Source: Deferribacterales bacterium UBA4806 (GTDB lineage: Bacteria; Chrysiogenota; Deferribacteres; Deferribacterales; UBA228). Taken from it: 15,093 bases of DNA. This document shows positions 6,410 through 14,938 of this stretch, piece after piece. A model generated the notes under the pieces. That model ran no database searches. It was not told the origin of the DNA and saw only the letters and a program-made list of their open reading frames with translations. The stretch is taken from contig DHGE01000041.1 of NCBI GenBank assembly GCA_002402635.1, forward strand, positions 1 to 15,093. Direction: 5' to 3'. Within the stretch, counting starts at the first letter, position 1; each line of letters begins with the position of its first letter. The position numbers and the translations under genes are program-made.

Positions 6410-7325
6410 ACTCTCTTTCATAAAACTATTAAGAGAATCATGCAAACAACCAAGAATTAGTTTAGCCATTGGTGATGATGCTGCATGTTTTAGCAATTAC
6501 CTTATTACTACAGATGTCTTAGTAGAGCATATTCATTTTACTATGCAGGCTGGTATTAAAAACATAATATTCAAGCTTTTTACTTCCAATGTTAGCGACA
6601 TTGCAGCTATGGGTGGCTCTCCACTATATGCACTTCTAACAATCTCTATCCTCAAAAATAAACTACCCCATAAAGAATTAATCGCCGCAATTAGAGAGGC
6701 ATTAGAGTATTATGGAATTTATTTAATTGGTGGAGACACAACAGGAAGCCCTAAGGATATTTTTTTATCATTAACACTTATTGGTAAAAAAAATCCATTT
6801 CTTCTTACAAGATCAAATGCAAAACCAGGGGATCTCCTTTTTTTATCAAGGCCCACTGGATTATCCTTAATTTCTCTTGAAAATGAATTATATAACAAGC
6901 ACGAACATGTCGAATTGTTCTATCATTATAAACTACCTGCAGAAAAAGAATTAGGCAAATTATTGGGTAAATCAAAGGCTGTTACATCATGTATTGACAT
7001 TAGTGATGGTTTGGGAGTTGATGCAAATCATTTGTCAGAAGAAAGTAAGGTTAAAATTATTATTGAAGCAAAGAGATTACCTGTAGATCACTTAACAAAA
7101 TTTAAAGTTAATAAAATAAAATATGCTATAACTTCAGGTGAAGAATATGCATTACTATTTACTATTAATAGAAAGGATTATAAAAGTTTTATTAATGAGT
7201 TAAAAAAACTTACAGGAAGGGAGATATATATGATTGGATACATTGAAGAGGGGTCTGGTGTTTTTCTTAAGGAAGATGAGAAAACTACAGATATTTCCAA
7301 ATTTGGCTATATTCATGAGATCTAG
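6399..7325 (+). CDS. thiL: Thiamine-monophosphate kinase
   Basis: ThiL phosphorylates thiamine monophosphate with ATP to thiamine diphosphate, the active cofactor. The 308-residue protein has the AIR synthase/ThiL fold. The Mg/ATP-binding acidic motifs are present: IGDDAAC (24-30), TTDVLVEHIHF (37-47), NVSDIAAMGG (64-73), GGDTTGS (111-117), CIDISDGLGVDANHL (198-212) and the C-terminal GEEYALLF. ATG 6399 overlaps the thiE end by 11 bases, and no clear ribosome site is seen, consistent with coupled translation. With thiC and thiE it supplies the last steps of the pathway; thiD, thiG and other thiazole genes are not in this window. Its TAG stop at 7323-7325 overlaps the stop of the convergent ogt gene. 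Confidence 0.95.
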   Translation: MENELSFIKLLRESCKQPRISLAIGDDAACFSNYLITTDVLVEHIHFTMQAGIKNIIFKLFTSNVSDIAAMGGSPLYALLTISILKNKLPHKELIAAIREALEYYGIYLIGGDTTGSPKDIFLSLTLIGKKNPFLLTRSNAKPGDLLFLSRPTGLSLISLENELYNKHEHVELFYHYKLPAEKELGKLLGKSKAVTSCIDISDGLGVDANHLSEESKVKIIIEAKRLPVDHLTKFKVNKIKYAITSGEEYALLFTINRKDYKSFINELKKLTGREIYMIGYIEEGSGVFLKEDEKTTDISKFGYIHEI

Positions 7326-7795
7326 TTTAACTTCTCTCTATTAATAATTTTTCCCTTCATTTCAAGTCCATATCTAAAACCACCAAGGCTTTTTTTGCCA
7401 ACAACCCTATGGCACGGAATTATAAGTGGATATTTATTTTTTGCTAAACATTGCCCCACAGCCCTTGCTGCATTGTGTGTTGAAACATTGCGAGCAAGAT
7501 CAGAATACGTTATTGTCCTACCATATGGGATCTTTATAGTTTCAGCATATACACCTTTACTAAACTCAGAGTATCCATTTAAATCAATATATTTATAAAT
7601 ATCTATTTTTTTATCACTATTATGAAAATATTCAATAAAATATTGGTATATCTGTTTATAATGCTTATTTAAAAAACATGAATCAGTAGGATTTATTTTT
7701 TTTTCTGCTAATTCTACTCTTTCTATAAGGTTGTTCTCTTCAGAAATAAAAACATATACTGCTAAGAAATCTTCAGCATTAATGGCTAATACCAT
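7322..7795 (-). CDS. ogt: Methylated-DNA--[protein]-cysteine S-methyltransferase
   Basis: This suicide repair protein transfers alkyl groups from O6-alkylguanine (and O4-alkylthymine) in DNA to its own cysteine. The 157-residue protein has a weakly conserved N-terminal part and a full C-terminal active domain. That domain contains IPYGRTITYSDLA (89-101), the arginine finger in AARAVGQ (R111), the active site IIPCHRVVG (126-133, nucleophile C128) and the substrate-lid segment LGGFRYG. It lacks the N-terminal Ada regulatory domain, so it is the Ogt/MGMT type. The start ATG (complement of 7793-7795) lies 17 bases after secF; the closest ribosome-like AGGAT is about 15 bases away. It is the last gene of the minus-strand run, and its stop overlaps that of thiL. 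Confidence 0.93.
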   Translation of the reverse strand: MVLAINAEDFLAVYVFISEENNLIERVELAEKKINPTDSCFLNKHYKQIYQYFIEYFHNSDKKIDIYKYIDLNGYSEFSKGVYAETIKIPYGRTITYSDLARNVSTHNAARAVGQCLAKNKYPLIIPCHRVVGKKSLGGFRYGLEMKGKIINREKLN

Positions 7796-7812
7796 TATTC
7801 AATACTTCTATC

Positions 7813-8715
7813 CTAAGCAGAACCTTTTGCTGTTTTATAGGAATATACAAATGCACATGCAATACCCACTGTTGAATAAGTTCCTACAACTGTGCCAACA
7901 AGAAGGGCAAAAACAAAATCATTTATAACAGGCCCCCCCAGTACAAATAGAGCAATGAGAGTCAACAGTACTGTTCCAGAAGTTAATATGGTCCTGGAGA
8001 GTGTCGCATTTATGCTTTTATTTATAATTTCAGATAATTTTCTTTTGCCTGTTGTGTTTTTCAATGTCTCCCTTATCCTGTCAAAAATAACAATTGTATC
8101 ATTAACAGAAAAGCCCACAATTGTGAGTAAAGCCGCTAAAACAGTTATATTCATTTCTCTACCTGTGAGGACCAAAGCTCCACATGTTATAAGAACATCA
8201 TGAAATAATGCAAGAATTGATGAAACAGAATAAATTAACTCAAAACGCAATGCTAGATATATAAGGATTCCTAATAATGAATATATAATTGCATAAAAGG
8301 CCTTTTTTTTCAATTCACTACCAATTTGAGGGCCAACCTGCTCTATCCTTTCAATGGTTACATTTTCCTTACCATATTTTTTATACAGAGCATCACTTAT
8401 TTTATCAGAAATAATTTTTAAGTTTTCATCCAATCTCACAAGCCTTATTAACACTTCTTTTTCTGAACCAAAATTCTGTATAATCACCTCTCCCAAATTC
8501 ATTTTAGCAAAAAGATCTCTCATTTCGTTCAAGTCAACAGCTTTTTCCATTTTTACCTGAACAACCGTTCCACCAGCAAAATCTATTCCGTAATTAAAGC
8601 CTTTAAAAATAACCAATAATAAGCTAATGAGACATAACAGACCACTTGTGAAATAAAAGAATTTTTTATGGCCAATAAAATCAATGTTAACATTGTCTTT
8701 AACTATTTTAAACAT
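7813..8715 (-). CDS. secF: Protein translocase subunit SecF
   Basis: SecF forms, with SecD and YajC, the inner-membrane complex that uses the proton gradient to help SecYEG pull proteins into the periplasm. The 300-residue protein has TM1 at about 20-37, then NYGIDFAGGTVVQV (41-54) at the start of the periplasmic domain. EQVGPQIGSELKKKA (125-139) precedes a bundle of five further hydrophobic segments. The conserved intramembrane motif VGFSVNDTIVIFDRIRE (200-216, with D206) and NATLSRTILTS (R241) are the parts linked to proton movement in this family. A GGAG lies five bases before the ATG. The gene follows secD by 11 bases and precedes ogt by 17. Confidence 0.96.
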   Translation of the reverse strand: MFKIVKDNVNIDFIGHKKFFYFTSGLLCLISLLLVIFKGFNYGIDFAGGTVVQVKMEKAVDLNEMRDLFAKMNLGEVIIQNFGSEKEVLIRLVRLDENLKIISDKISDALYKKYGKENVTIERIEQVGPQIGSELKKKAFYAIIYSLLGILIYLALRFELIYSVSSILALFHDVLITCGALVLTGREMNITVLAALLTIVGFSVNDTIVIFDRIRETLKNTTGKRKLSEIINKSINATLSRTILTSGTVLLTLIALFVLGGPVINDFVFALLVGTVVGTYSTVGIACAFVYSYKTAKGSA

Positions 8716-8726
8716 AATAACTCCAT

Positions 8727-10268
8727 CTAAATACTGATACTTTTCCTTTTCCCACTGTAGTAAAAAGACTGAAACAAAGTTTTTGTTACAAATATAGCTG
8801 TAAATAGAGAAGCTAATAGTCCTATAGAAAGGGTCACTGCAAAACCTTTAACAGGTCCTGTTCCAAATTGAAAAAGAACTATTGCTGCAATGAGGGTAGT
8901 TATATTTGAGTCTAATATTGCTGACATAGCTCTATCATAGCCAGCTTCAATAGCATTAACTACAGTTCTACCCAGCAGAATTTCCTCTCTAATTCTCTCG
9001 TCGATGAGAACATTCGCATCAACAGCCATTCCAACTGTTAGTATTAAGCCTGCAATCCCAGGCAGAGTTAGGGTAGCCTTAAACATACTCATTACTGAAA
9101 GAATTAAAATAAAATTTAGTAGAAGTGCAATGTCTGCAAAAATTCCAGCTAGCCTATAATATACAACCATAAATAATATTACTAACAGGAAGCCAACAAT
9201 TGATGCATTAATACCACTTTTTATAGAATCCTTACCCAGTGAAGGCCCAACAGTTCTATTCTCCAGTATCTTAACTGGTGCAGGAAGACTACCTGCTCTC
9301 AAAACAATAGCTAAATCCCTTGCCTCATCCATTGTAAAGCTACCAGTGATTTGAGCCTCTCCTCCTGCAATAGCCTCTCTAATAACCGGAGCAGAATAAA
9401 CATTATTATCTAAAACAATTGCTAATCTTTTGCCAACATTATTTGAAGTTATTTCTTCAAAAAGTTTCGCCCCCGCAGAATCAAAGCGTATCATAACATA
9501 GGGTTCATTAAATTGAGGAGAAATCCTAACTTCTGCATCAGACAGATATTCGCCAGTTAAAACTGGTTCAGCCTTTAAAACATATGGAATGGTATTAACT
9601 ACCTGCCCTGAAGTTTTATCCACAACTTTTTGGTAGAGTACAACATCATCAAAAGGGACGTTTCCTGTAACTGCATCATTCATACTTACATCTTCATCAA
9701 CAAGATAGAATTCTAATTGAGCAGTTTTACCTATTAAATCAATTGCTCTTTCTGGATCAGTAATCCCTGGTAGCTGTACTAATATTTGATCACTTCCCTG
9801 TTTTTGTATACTGGGTTCACTGACGCCAAAGGCATCTATCCTGTTTCTAACAATCTGCAAAGCTTGTTCAATTGCATAAGTTTTGATGTTCGTTATTTCC
9901 TTTTCAGAAAGCTTAAATTCTAAGATATTGTCTTTAGATGTCGTGGTTTCTTCTAAAAAGGGATAATTCTTTTTGATAAAATTTACAGCTTTATTATATT
10001 CATTTCCACCAAGAGCAACTACAATTCTATCCTTATTTTTCTTAATGTAGGTTAATTTAATTTTCTCACTGTTTAAGTCTTTTCTCAATTGGTTGACAAG
10101 ATTTGACAATCTAGCATCCACTGCCTTATCAACTTCAACACCTAAAACTACATGCATTCCACCCTTTAAATCTAATCCAAGTTTAATATTATTTTTTTTC
10201 GGTAACAAATAAAATACAGCAAAAATACAAACAATTGCAATAATACCCCAGCGATAGGAAAGCTTCAT
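8727..10268 (-). CDS. secD: Protein translocase subunit SecD
   Basis: SecD is the larger membrane partner of SecF in the Sec accessory complex. The 513-residue protein begins with a single membrane anchor (about 7-22). Next come the family motif GLDLKGGMHVVLGV (31-44) and a large periplasmic region with IVRNRIDAFGVSEPSIQKQG (139-158) and LPGITDPERA. The C-terminal half is an RND-type membrane bundle starting after GPSLGKDSI (341-349). TM4 contains GLILTVGMAVDANVLIDERIREE (407-429), where D417 is the conserved acidic residue in the membrane. The length is between short (about 400) and E. coli-type (615) forms. Its ATG overlaps the yajC stop as ATGA, and secF follows after 11 bases. No internal promoter was noticed. 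Confidence 0.96.
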   Translation of the reverse strand: MKLSYRWGIIAIVCIFAVFYLLPKKNNIKLGLDLKGGMHVVLGVEVDKAVDARLSNLVNQLRKDLNSEKIKLTYIKKNKDRIVVALGGNEYNKAVNFIKKNYPFLEETTTSKDNILEFKLSEKEITNIKTYAIEQALQIVRNRIDAFGVSEPSIQKQGSDQILVQLPGITDPERAIDLIGKTAQLEFYLVDEDVSMNDAVTGNVPFDDVVLYQKVVDKTSGQVVNTIPYVLKAEPVLTGEYLSDAEVRISPQFNEPYVMIRFDSAGAKLFEEITSNNVGKRLAIVLDNNVYSAPVIREAIAGGEAQITGSFTMDEARDLAIVLRAGSLPAPVKILENRTVGPSLGKDSIKSGINASIVGFLLVILFMVVYYRLAGIFADIALLLNFILILSVMSMFKATLTLPGIAGLILTVGMAVDANVLIDERIREEILLGRTVVNAIEAGYDRAMSAILDSNITTLIAAIVLFQFGTGPVKGFAVTLSIGLLASLFTAIFVTKTLFQSFYYSGKRKSISI

Positions 10269-10591
10269 TTAGGTTGGCTCACTTCTTGAGGTTTTACGAC
10301 TGTGGCAATTGCATTGCGATTGACCTTTATTTTAACACCTTTAGAAATTTCTATTAGAAAAGTATTCTGATCAACCACATTGTCTATCTTGCCATATATA
10401 CCACCGGAAGTAATGACCTCATCGCCTGCTTTGAGGGAATCAATCAACTGTCTGTGTTTCTTATTGCGTTTCTGTTGTGGCATAATCAGCAAAAAATAGA
10501 AAATTACAAATATTATGATTAATGGTAAAAAGGCTCCCCATGAGCTACCCTTAGGAGCGGCATTCTGAGCATAAGCTATTGATTCAAACAT
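10265..10591 (-). CDS. yajC: Sec translocase accessory subunit YajC
   Basis: YajC is a small single-span inner-membrane protein that co-purifies with SecDF. The 108 residues consist of a short, alanine- and glycine-containing N-terminus, one membrane helix (about 21-37, FLPLIIIFVIFYFLLIM) and the hallmark PQQKRNKKHRQLIDSLKAGDEVITSGGIYG. A small beta-rich cytoplasmic tail follows. A strong AAGGGGG ribosome site lies seven bases before the ATG, inside the last codons of tgt, and the two genes overlap by eight bases. Its stop overlaps the start of secD. The order tgt-yajC-secD-secF is a classic conserved arrangement, which makes the assignment secure despite the small size. Confidence 0.96.
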   Translation of the reverse strand: MFESIAYAQNAAPKGSSWGAFLPLIIIFVIFYFLLIMPQQKRNKKHRQLIDSLKAGDEVITSGGIYGKIDNVVDQNTFLIEISKGVKIKVNRNAIATVVKPQEVSQPK

Positions 10592-11705
10592 TATTATCCC
10601 CCTTTGATATTTCTTCTAAAGTTTCCTTTAAAAATTTTTTATAATTTCTGTTCTTTATAGCATCTCTAGCTTTTTTTACAAGAGAAATATAAAAATTTAG
10701 ATTATGAATTGTATTTAGCCTATAAACAAGCATTTCTCTAGCTTTGTATAGATGTCTTAAATATGCTTTTGAAAAATTCCTGCATGTATAACAGCTACAT
10801 GCTTTATCAATGGGATTATCATCTCTTTCGTAACGTTTATTTTTTATATGTATTCTTCCGTTAGCAGTAAATAATAATCCATTACGTGCATTCCTTGTGG
10901 GCATTACACAGTCAAACATATCTATGCCGTAGGATATCCCTATCAGTATGTCTTCAGGAGTTCCAACACCCATTAAATATCTTGGTTTATCTTCAGGGAG
11001 AAGGCTACAGGTATAATCTGAAATTTCATACATTACATTTTTATCTTCACCAACACTTAATCCTCCAATAGCATAGCCATCAAAATCTAAACTGACTGTA
11101 TGCTCAATTGATGTTTTTCTCAAATCCTTGAATATTCCCCCCTGGACTATACCAAAAAGCTTTTTACTTTTATCCACTCTTGCTTTCATTGATCGCATGG
11201 CCCATTTTGCAGTAAGGAGAGTGGACTCCTCAATATATTTTCTATCTAACTGTGAAGATGGACATTCATCAAAGGCCATCATAATATCGGAACCTAAATC
11301 TTCCTGTATTGCAATGGCTTTTTCTGGTGTTAATGAAACAGTCTCACCATTGAGGTGGGATTTAAATACAACCCCTTCCTCGGTAATATTTCTCAGTTCA
11401 GCAAGACTATATATCTGGAAACCCCCACTATCTGTTAATATAGGGTTATCCCACGATATAAATCTGTTTATACCTCCTAATTCTTTTACTATTATATTTC
11501 CTGGCCTTAAAAACAAATGATAGGTATTACATAATATTATTTCTGCACCTAACTCCTTTAGCTCATGGGGTGTCAATGTTTTAACACTTCCATATGTACC
11601 AACAGGCATGAACACTGGAGTTTCAATTATACCATGATTTAGTTTAAGAAAACCATTCCTTGCTCTGTTGTCAATATTTTGTAGTTTAAAAGTTGAAGAC
11701 ATCAT
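10584..11705 (-). CDS. tgt: tRNA-guanine transglycosylase
   Basis: Tgt exchanges guanine-34 in tRNAs for Tyr, His, Asn and Asp with the queuosine precursor preQ1. The 373-residue length is normal for bacteria. Visible residues are D92 in LTDSGGFQ (general acid/base), GIVQGG (185-190), GGLSVGE (214-220) and the nucleophile D265 in GIDMFDCVMPTRNARNG. The zinc site is C303, C305, C308 and, 26 residues later, H334. The start is a tandem ATGATG overlapping the queA stop as ATGA; the first ATG (11703-11705) is used here, and the second would shorten the protein by one residue. The gene works directly before QueA in the queuosine pathway and the two are probably co-translated. Confidence 0.97.
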   Translation of the reverse strand: MMSSTFKLQNIDNRARNGFLKLNHGIIETPVFMPVGTYGSVKTLTPHELKELGAEIILCNTYHLFLRPGNIIVKELGGINRFISWDNPILTDSGGFQIYSLAELRNITEEGVVFKSHLNGETVSLTPEKAIAIQEDLGSDIMMAFDECPSSQLDRKYIEESTLLTAKWAMRSMKARVDKSKKLFGIVQGGIFKDLRKTSIEHTVSLDFDGYAIGGLSVGEDKNVMYEISDYTCSLLPEDKPRYLMGVGTPEDILIGISYGIDMFDCVMPTRNARNGLLFTANGRIHIKNKRYERDDNPIDKACSCYTCRNFSKAYLRHLYKAREMLVYRLNTIHNLNFYISLVKKARDAIKNRNYKKFLKETLEEISKGDNNV

Positions 11706-12721
11706 TTTATTAACATCCCATCACCATAGCTATAAAATCTATAATTATTTTCGACCCCATGCTTATAGGCACTCTTTAAAAAATCTAATCCACAAAAGGC
11801 TGATACCAAAATGAAAAGAGAAGATCTTGGTAGGTGAAAATTTGTTATTAAAGAATCTACAATTTTAAACCTATAGCCTGGTTTTATATATAACGAAGTC
11901 TCAACTAGTCCATCTTTAGATATAAGCCCAAAATCATCTGCTGCATCTTCTAGAGCTCTTACAACAGTTGTTCCTACAGCTAACAATTTTTTCCCCTCAT
12001 TTTTTAATGAATTTATTTTCTCTTTAGTTGTTTTATCAATAAAATAGGTCTCGCTGTGCATAATGTGTTTGTTTATATCCCTTTCTTCAACTGGATTAAA
12101 AGTTGCATAGGAAACATTTAATGTTACTTCTAGTGTTTCTATACCCTGGTTTTTAAGGTCCCTCATTAGATTTCTATCAAAGTGTAATCCTGCTGTGGGA
12201 GCAGCAATTGATCCAGGAATTTTTGCATAAACAGTTTGATAATAGTCATAATCTATACTTTCAGCACTTCTTTTCAAATATGGAGGGATAGGAATAGTTC
12301 CAAACTTCTCCATAACACTTTCACCAGTCAATTCATTAAATACAACTCTATGCAAATTCCCACGTGTATTATGCATAATACATACTCTTATACTTTCATT
12401 TATATATACTTCTTCTTTATCTTTAACCTTACCTTTTATTAGGGCAGTATATTCATAATCGTTAATTCTTTGAACTAGTAATATTTCAATCTTTCCACCT
12501 GTTCTCTTTTTACCAAACAGTCTTGCCTTATTAACCTTTGTATTGTTCATAACAAGAAAATATTCTTTGTCTAAAAAATTACAAAGATTCTTAAAAATAC
12601 CTTCTTTCAAGCTTCCTTTATCCCTATCAAGAATTAGCAATTTTGATTGAGTTCTATCTGTAAGAGGCCATTTTGCAATAAGATTGTTCGGTAAAGAAAA
12701 TGAAAAATCTTCTAAATCCAT
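11702..12721 (-). CDS. queA: S-adenosylmethionine:tRNA ribosyltransferase-isomerase
   Basis: QueA transfers and isomerises the ribosyl part of SAM onto preQ1-modified tRNA to form epoxyqueuosine, the step after Tgt. The 339-residue protein has the family signatures FSLPNNLIAKWPL (8-20), NNTKVNKARLFG (59-70), GTIPIPPYLKR (141-151), YQTVYAKIPGSIAAPTAGLH (161-180), NVSYATFNPV and SLITNFHLPRSSLFILVSAF near the end. The length is full and no motif is broken. The ATG lies three bases after the thrC stop, and no strong ribosome site is evident, so it may rely on thrC translation. Its stop overlaps the tgt start. Confidence 0.97.
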   Translation of the reverse strand: MDLEDFSFSLPNNLIAKWPLTDRTQSKLLILDRDKGSLKEGIFKNLCNFLDKEYFLVMNNTKVNKARLFGKKRTGGKIEILLVQRINDYEYTALIKGKVKDKEEVYINESIRVCIMHNTRGNLHRVVFNELTGESVMEKFGTIPIPPYLKRSAESIDYDYYQTVYAKIPGSIAAPTAGLHFDRNLMRDLKNQGIETLEVTLNVSYATFNPVEERDINKHIMHSETYFIDKTTKEKINSLKNEGKKLLAVGTTVVRALEDAADDFGLISKDGLVETSLYIKPGYRFKIVDSLITNFHLPRSSLFILVSAFCGLDFLKSAYKHGVENNYRFYSYGDGMLIK

Positions 12722-12724
12722 CCG

Positions 12725-14122
12725 TTAATTTAGTGCTTTCCCTATTATATAATCTTTAACGCTCTCTATATCGTTATTGAGAATTGTAACATTTTTCTTC
12801 TTATTAAAGAGTTCCTCAATTACTGAGGGATATTTAATCTTTTGTTCAATTGATTTTTCAACTATTTCAGGAAATTTAGCGTAATGAGCAGTAGCTAGGC
12901 ATACCGTATCAGTTTTACAAAAACTAGAAAGCTTATAGTATGCATTTATACCACAAGCGGTATGAGGATCCACTATATAATGATCTTTTTTAAATGTTCT
13001 TGAGATAGTATCAATGATTTCAGAATTTGTTGTGCTCTCAGAGAGAAAATCCTCATGCACTTTGTCCAATAATTCATTAGAAATAATAATTTTAGAACAA
13101 TCCCTCAATTCAGCCATATATTTTGCTACTTCATTGTCTCTTTCATCTAATAGGTAATAAAGATATCTTTCAAAATTACTCGCGACTGTAATATCCATTG
13201 ATGGGCTATAAGTCTTTTTTACATTTTTTACTTTATATATACCCTTTGTTATAAAGATTTTTAATATATCATTTTCATTCGTTGCAACAATAAGCTTATC
13301 TATTGGAAGTCCCATTTTTTTTGCAAGATATCCTGCAAAAACATTGCCAAAATTGCCTGTGGGAACAACAAAATTCAGTTTTTTACCTATCTCATCTTTT
13401 TTCACTATGGTGAGATAAATAGAAAAATAATAAACTATTTGCGCTAAAATCCTTAACCAATTAATTGAATTTACAGCAACAACATTATAATTCTTTTTAA
13501 AATTATCATCCATGAATATTGATTTTACAATATACTGACAGTCGTCAAAACTCCCCTTTATGGCTAAAGCGTCAATATTTTGATCATTGTGTGTGACCAT
13601 TTGTAATTCTTGAATCTCACTAACACTGTTATATGGGTATAGTATAAATACTTTAATACGTGATTTACCCTTAACACTATAAATAGCTGCACTCCCAGTA
13701 TCTCCACTGGTTGCTCCAAGGATGTTTATATACTTACCAGTTTTAATGTTCATATATTCAAAAGTAGTTCCTAAAAACTGCATTGCAAGATCCTTAAATG
13801 CTAATGTTGGGCCATGAAACAATTCTGCAATGTAAAAATGCTCTAACTTTTCAACTGGGACTATTCTTTTATCTGTAAATGTAGCATAGCTTTTATGTAA
13901 CAATTTTTTAAGAATTTGATATTCTAATTCTTCCCAATATAATCCTATAATTTTCCCCGCAATGTCAATATAATGGCTTCCATTCATTTTCTCCAAATCA
14001 CTATAAGTCAAATGTGGTATATTTTCAGGAAGCAGTAATCCTCCATCTGAAGACAACCCTTCATAAAGGGCTTCTTCGAATGAGTAGATATTATTTTTAT
14101 TGCGAGTACTAATATAATTCAT
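12725..14122 (-). CDS. thrC: Threonine synthase (long form)
   Basis: ThrC converts O-phosphohomoserine to threonine with pyridoxal phosphate. At 465 residues this is the longer form, with the N-terminus YISTRNKNNIYSFEEALYEG and SSDGGLLLPE. The cofactor lysine is K110 in LFHGPTLAFKDLAMQFLG, and the phosphate-binding loop is GATSGDTGSAA (137-147). VVPTGNFGNVFAGYLAKKMG is the other recognisable catalytic-core segment. DPHTACGINAYY appears near the C-terminus. The start ATG overlaps the ndk stop as ATGA. Other threonine genes (thrA, thrB) are not in the window, so the gene appears to be carried in a mixed housekeeping operon. Confidence 0.96.
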   Translation of the reverse strand: MNYISTRNKNNIYSFEEALYEGLSSDGGLLLPENIPHLTYSDLEKMNGSHYIDIAGKIIGLYWEELEYQILKKLLHKSYATFTDKRIVPVEKLEHFYIAELFHGPTLAFKDLAMQFLGTTFEYMNIKTGKYINILGATSGDTGSAAIYSVKGKSRIKVFILYPYNSVSEIQELQMVTHNDQNIDALAIKGSFDDCQYIVKSIFMDDNFKKNYNVVAVNSINWLRILAQIVYYFSIYLTIVKKDEIGKKLNFVVPTGNFGNVFAGYLAKKMGLPIDKLIVATNENDILKIFITKGIYKVKNVKKTYSPSMDITVASNFERYLYYLLDERDNEVAKYMAELRDCSKIIISNELLDKVHEDFLSESTTNSEIIDTISRTFKKDHYIVDPHTACGINAYYKLSSFCKTDTVCLATAHYAKFPEIVEKSIEQKIKYPSVIEELFNKKKNVTILNNDIESVKDYIIGKALN

Positions 14123-14532
14123 ATTAATGCAATCTTTGGGAAAAAATAGCTAATTTCATATAATGCATTTTCCTTTGAATCTGATCCATGTACAGCATTT
14201 TTTTCAATATTTGTTCCATATAAATTTCTAATTGTTCCTTTTTCTGCATTTTTAGGATCAGTTGCCCCCATTAATTTTCTCCATTCTTCTATTGCCTTAT
14301 TCTTTTTTAAAACCATCACTATGATTGGACCTGAAGTCATAAAATTTATTAAGTCTTTAAAAAATGGCTTTTCTTTATGTACATAGTAAAAGCCTTCTGC
14401 TTCATGTTTACATAATTTTAATAACTTTAATGCATTAATTTTAAATCCATTACCTTCAATCATCCCTATTATTGCACCTACATTACCCTTTAAAAATGCA
14501 TCCGGTTTAATTATTGCTAATGTTGTCTCCAT
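14119..14532 (-). CDS. ndk: Nucleoside diphosphate kinase
   Basis: Ndk balances nucleoside triphosphate pools by moving the gamma phosphate through a phosphohistidine. The 137-residue protein has ATP-binding K9 in AIIKPDA, the loop region KPFFKDLINFMTSGP, MGATDPKNAEKGTIRNLYG (88-106) and the active-site histidine H115 in NAVHGSDS (112-119). The length is standard. An AAGGAG about nine bases before ATG 14532 supports the start. The upstream cupin gene ends 14 bases before it, and thrC overlaps its end. Confidence 0.97.
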   Translation of the reverse strand: METTLAIIKPDAFLKGNVGAIIGMIEGNGFKINALKLLKLCKHEAEGFYYVHKEKPFFKDLINFMTSGPIIVMVLKKNKAIEEWRKLMGATDPKNAEKGTIRNLYGTNIEKNAVHGSDSKENALYEISYFFPKIALI

Positions 14533-14546
14533 TATACAATCACTCC

Positions 14547-14891
14547 TTATTCTATTATTACTGCTAAAAAAGCAATATTTGTATCCGATTTATTTTCTAT
14601 GCTGTGAGATTCTCCTTTTAGCGTTACCATCATATCACCAGGATTAAGGATGTCTTCATCCCCATTGTCATTGATTACTGCTCTTCCATCTAACATTAAA
14701 TATATTTCATTGTCATGTTCATGCTTATGAAAACCTACCTTTGAGTCTTTATATAGATTAATAACTGAAAACATTTTTATCTCTCCTTTAATACCTTCAA
14801 CTTCCTTGTAAGGAAATAATTCCATAAAACCTCTGCCTTCTCTTGGTTTCTCCTGTTTTAATACATCTATGTTATTTACTCTTAAAATCAT
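14547..14891 (-). CDS. Small single-domain cupin protein
   Basis: This 114-residue protein is a single cupin barrel. Motif 1 is GFHKHEHDNEIYLMLDG (53-69), with putative metal ligands H55, H57 and E62. Motif 2 is NPGDMMVTLKGESHSIEN (83-100), with H96. Such proteins range from sugar isomerases to oxygenases and ligand-binding proteins, and the sequence does not fix a function. It has a textbook start: GGAGGT five bases upstream (complement of 14896-14901). It is the first gene of the minus-strand run, directly behind the predicted promoter, so it is the best-placed gene to be translated strongly. The next gene, ndk, begins 14 bases later. Confidence 0.85.
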   Translation of the reverse strand: MILRVNNIDVLKQEKPREGRGFMELFPYKEVEGIKGEIKMFSVINLYKDSKVGFHKHEHDNEIYLMLDGRAVINDNGDEDILNPGDMMVTLKGESHSIENKSDTNIAFLAVIIE

Positions 14892-14910
14892 AGCTACCTC
14901 CGAAAAAAAT

Positions 14911-14938
14911 AGTATATTGAAAAAACTTTAATTTTCAA
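14911..14938 (-). promoter_or_regulatory. Predicted promoter for the cupin-to-ogt operon
   Basis: On the minus strand, TTGAAA (complement of 14933-14938) and TATACT (complement of 14911-14916) are spaced by 16 bases. Transcription would start near 14904, leaving about 13 bases before the cupin ATG, with the GGAGG ribosome site inside that leader. As the downstream genes are tightly packed, this single promoter could serve all nine. Confidence 0.6.
14917..14938. repeat. Inverted repeat containing both divergent -35 elements
   Basis: Arms TTGAAAA (14917-14923) and TTTTCAA (14932-14938) are exact reverse complements with an 8-base centre. Each arm contains the -35 hexamer of one of the two divergent promoters. 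The symmetry may merely arise from two facing -35 elements, or it may be a binding site for a regulator. The sequence alone cannot separate these. Confidence 0.45.

Noticed and set aside
7388..7402. GGC-T7-GCC as a terminator for thiL transcripts
   Set aside because: The stem is just three pairs and no T-run follows it; it lies inside ogt.
7812..7838. Weak hairpin AGCA...TGCT followed by TTTT as a possible terminator
   Set aside because: The stem is only four base pairs with an 8-base loop and it is AT-containing; not convincing.
7395..8560. Plus-strand open frames opposite ogt and secF
   Set aside because: They mirror well supported minus-strand genes and show no recognisable domains.
10886..12442. 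Plus-strand open frames of 61, 130 and 68 residues
   Set aside because: Antisense to tgt and queA, both full length with complete motifs.
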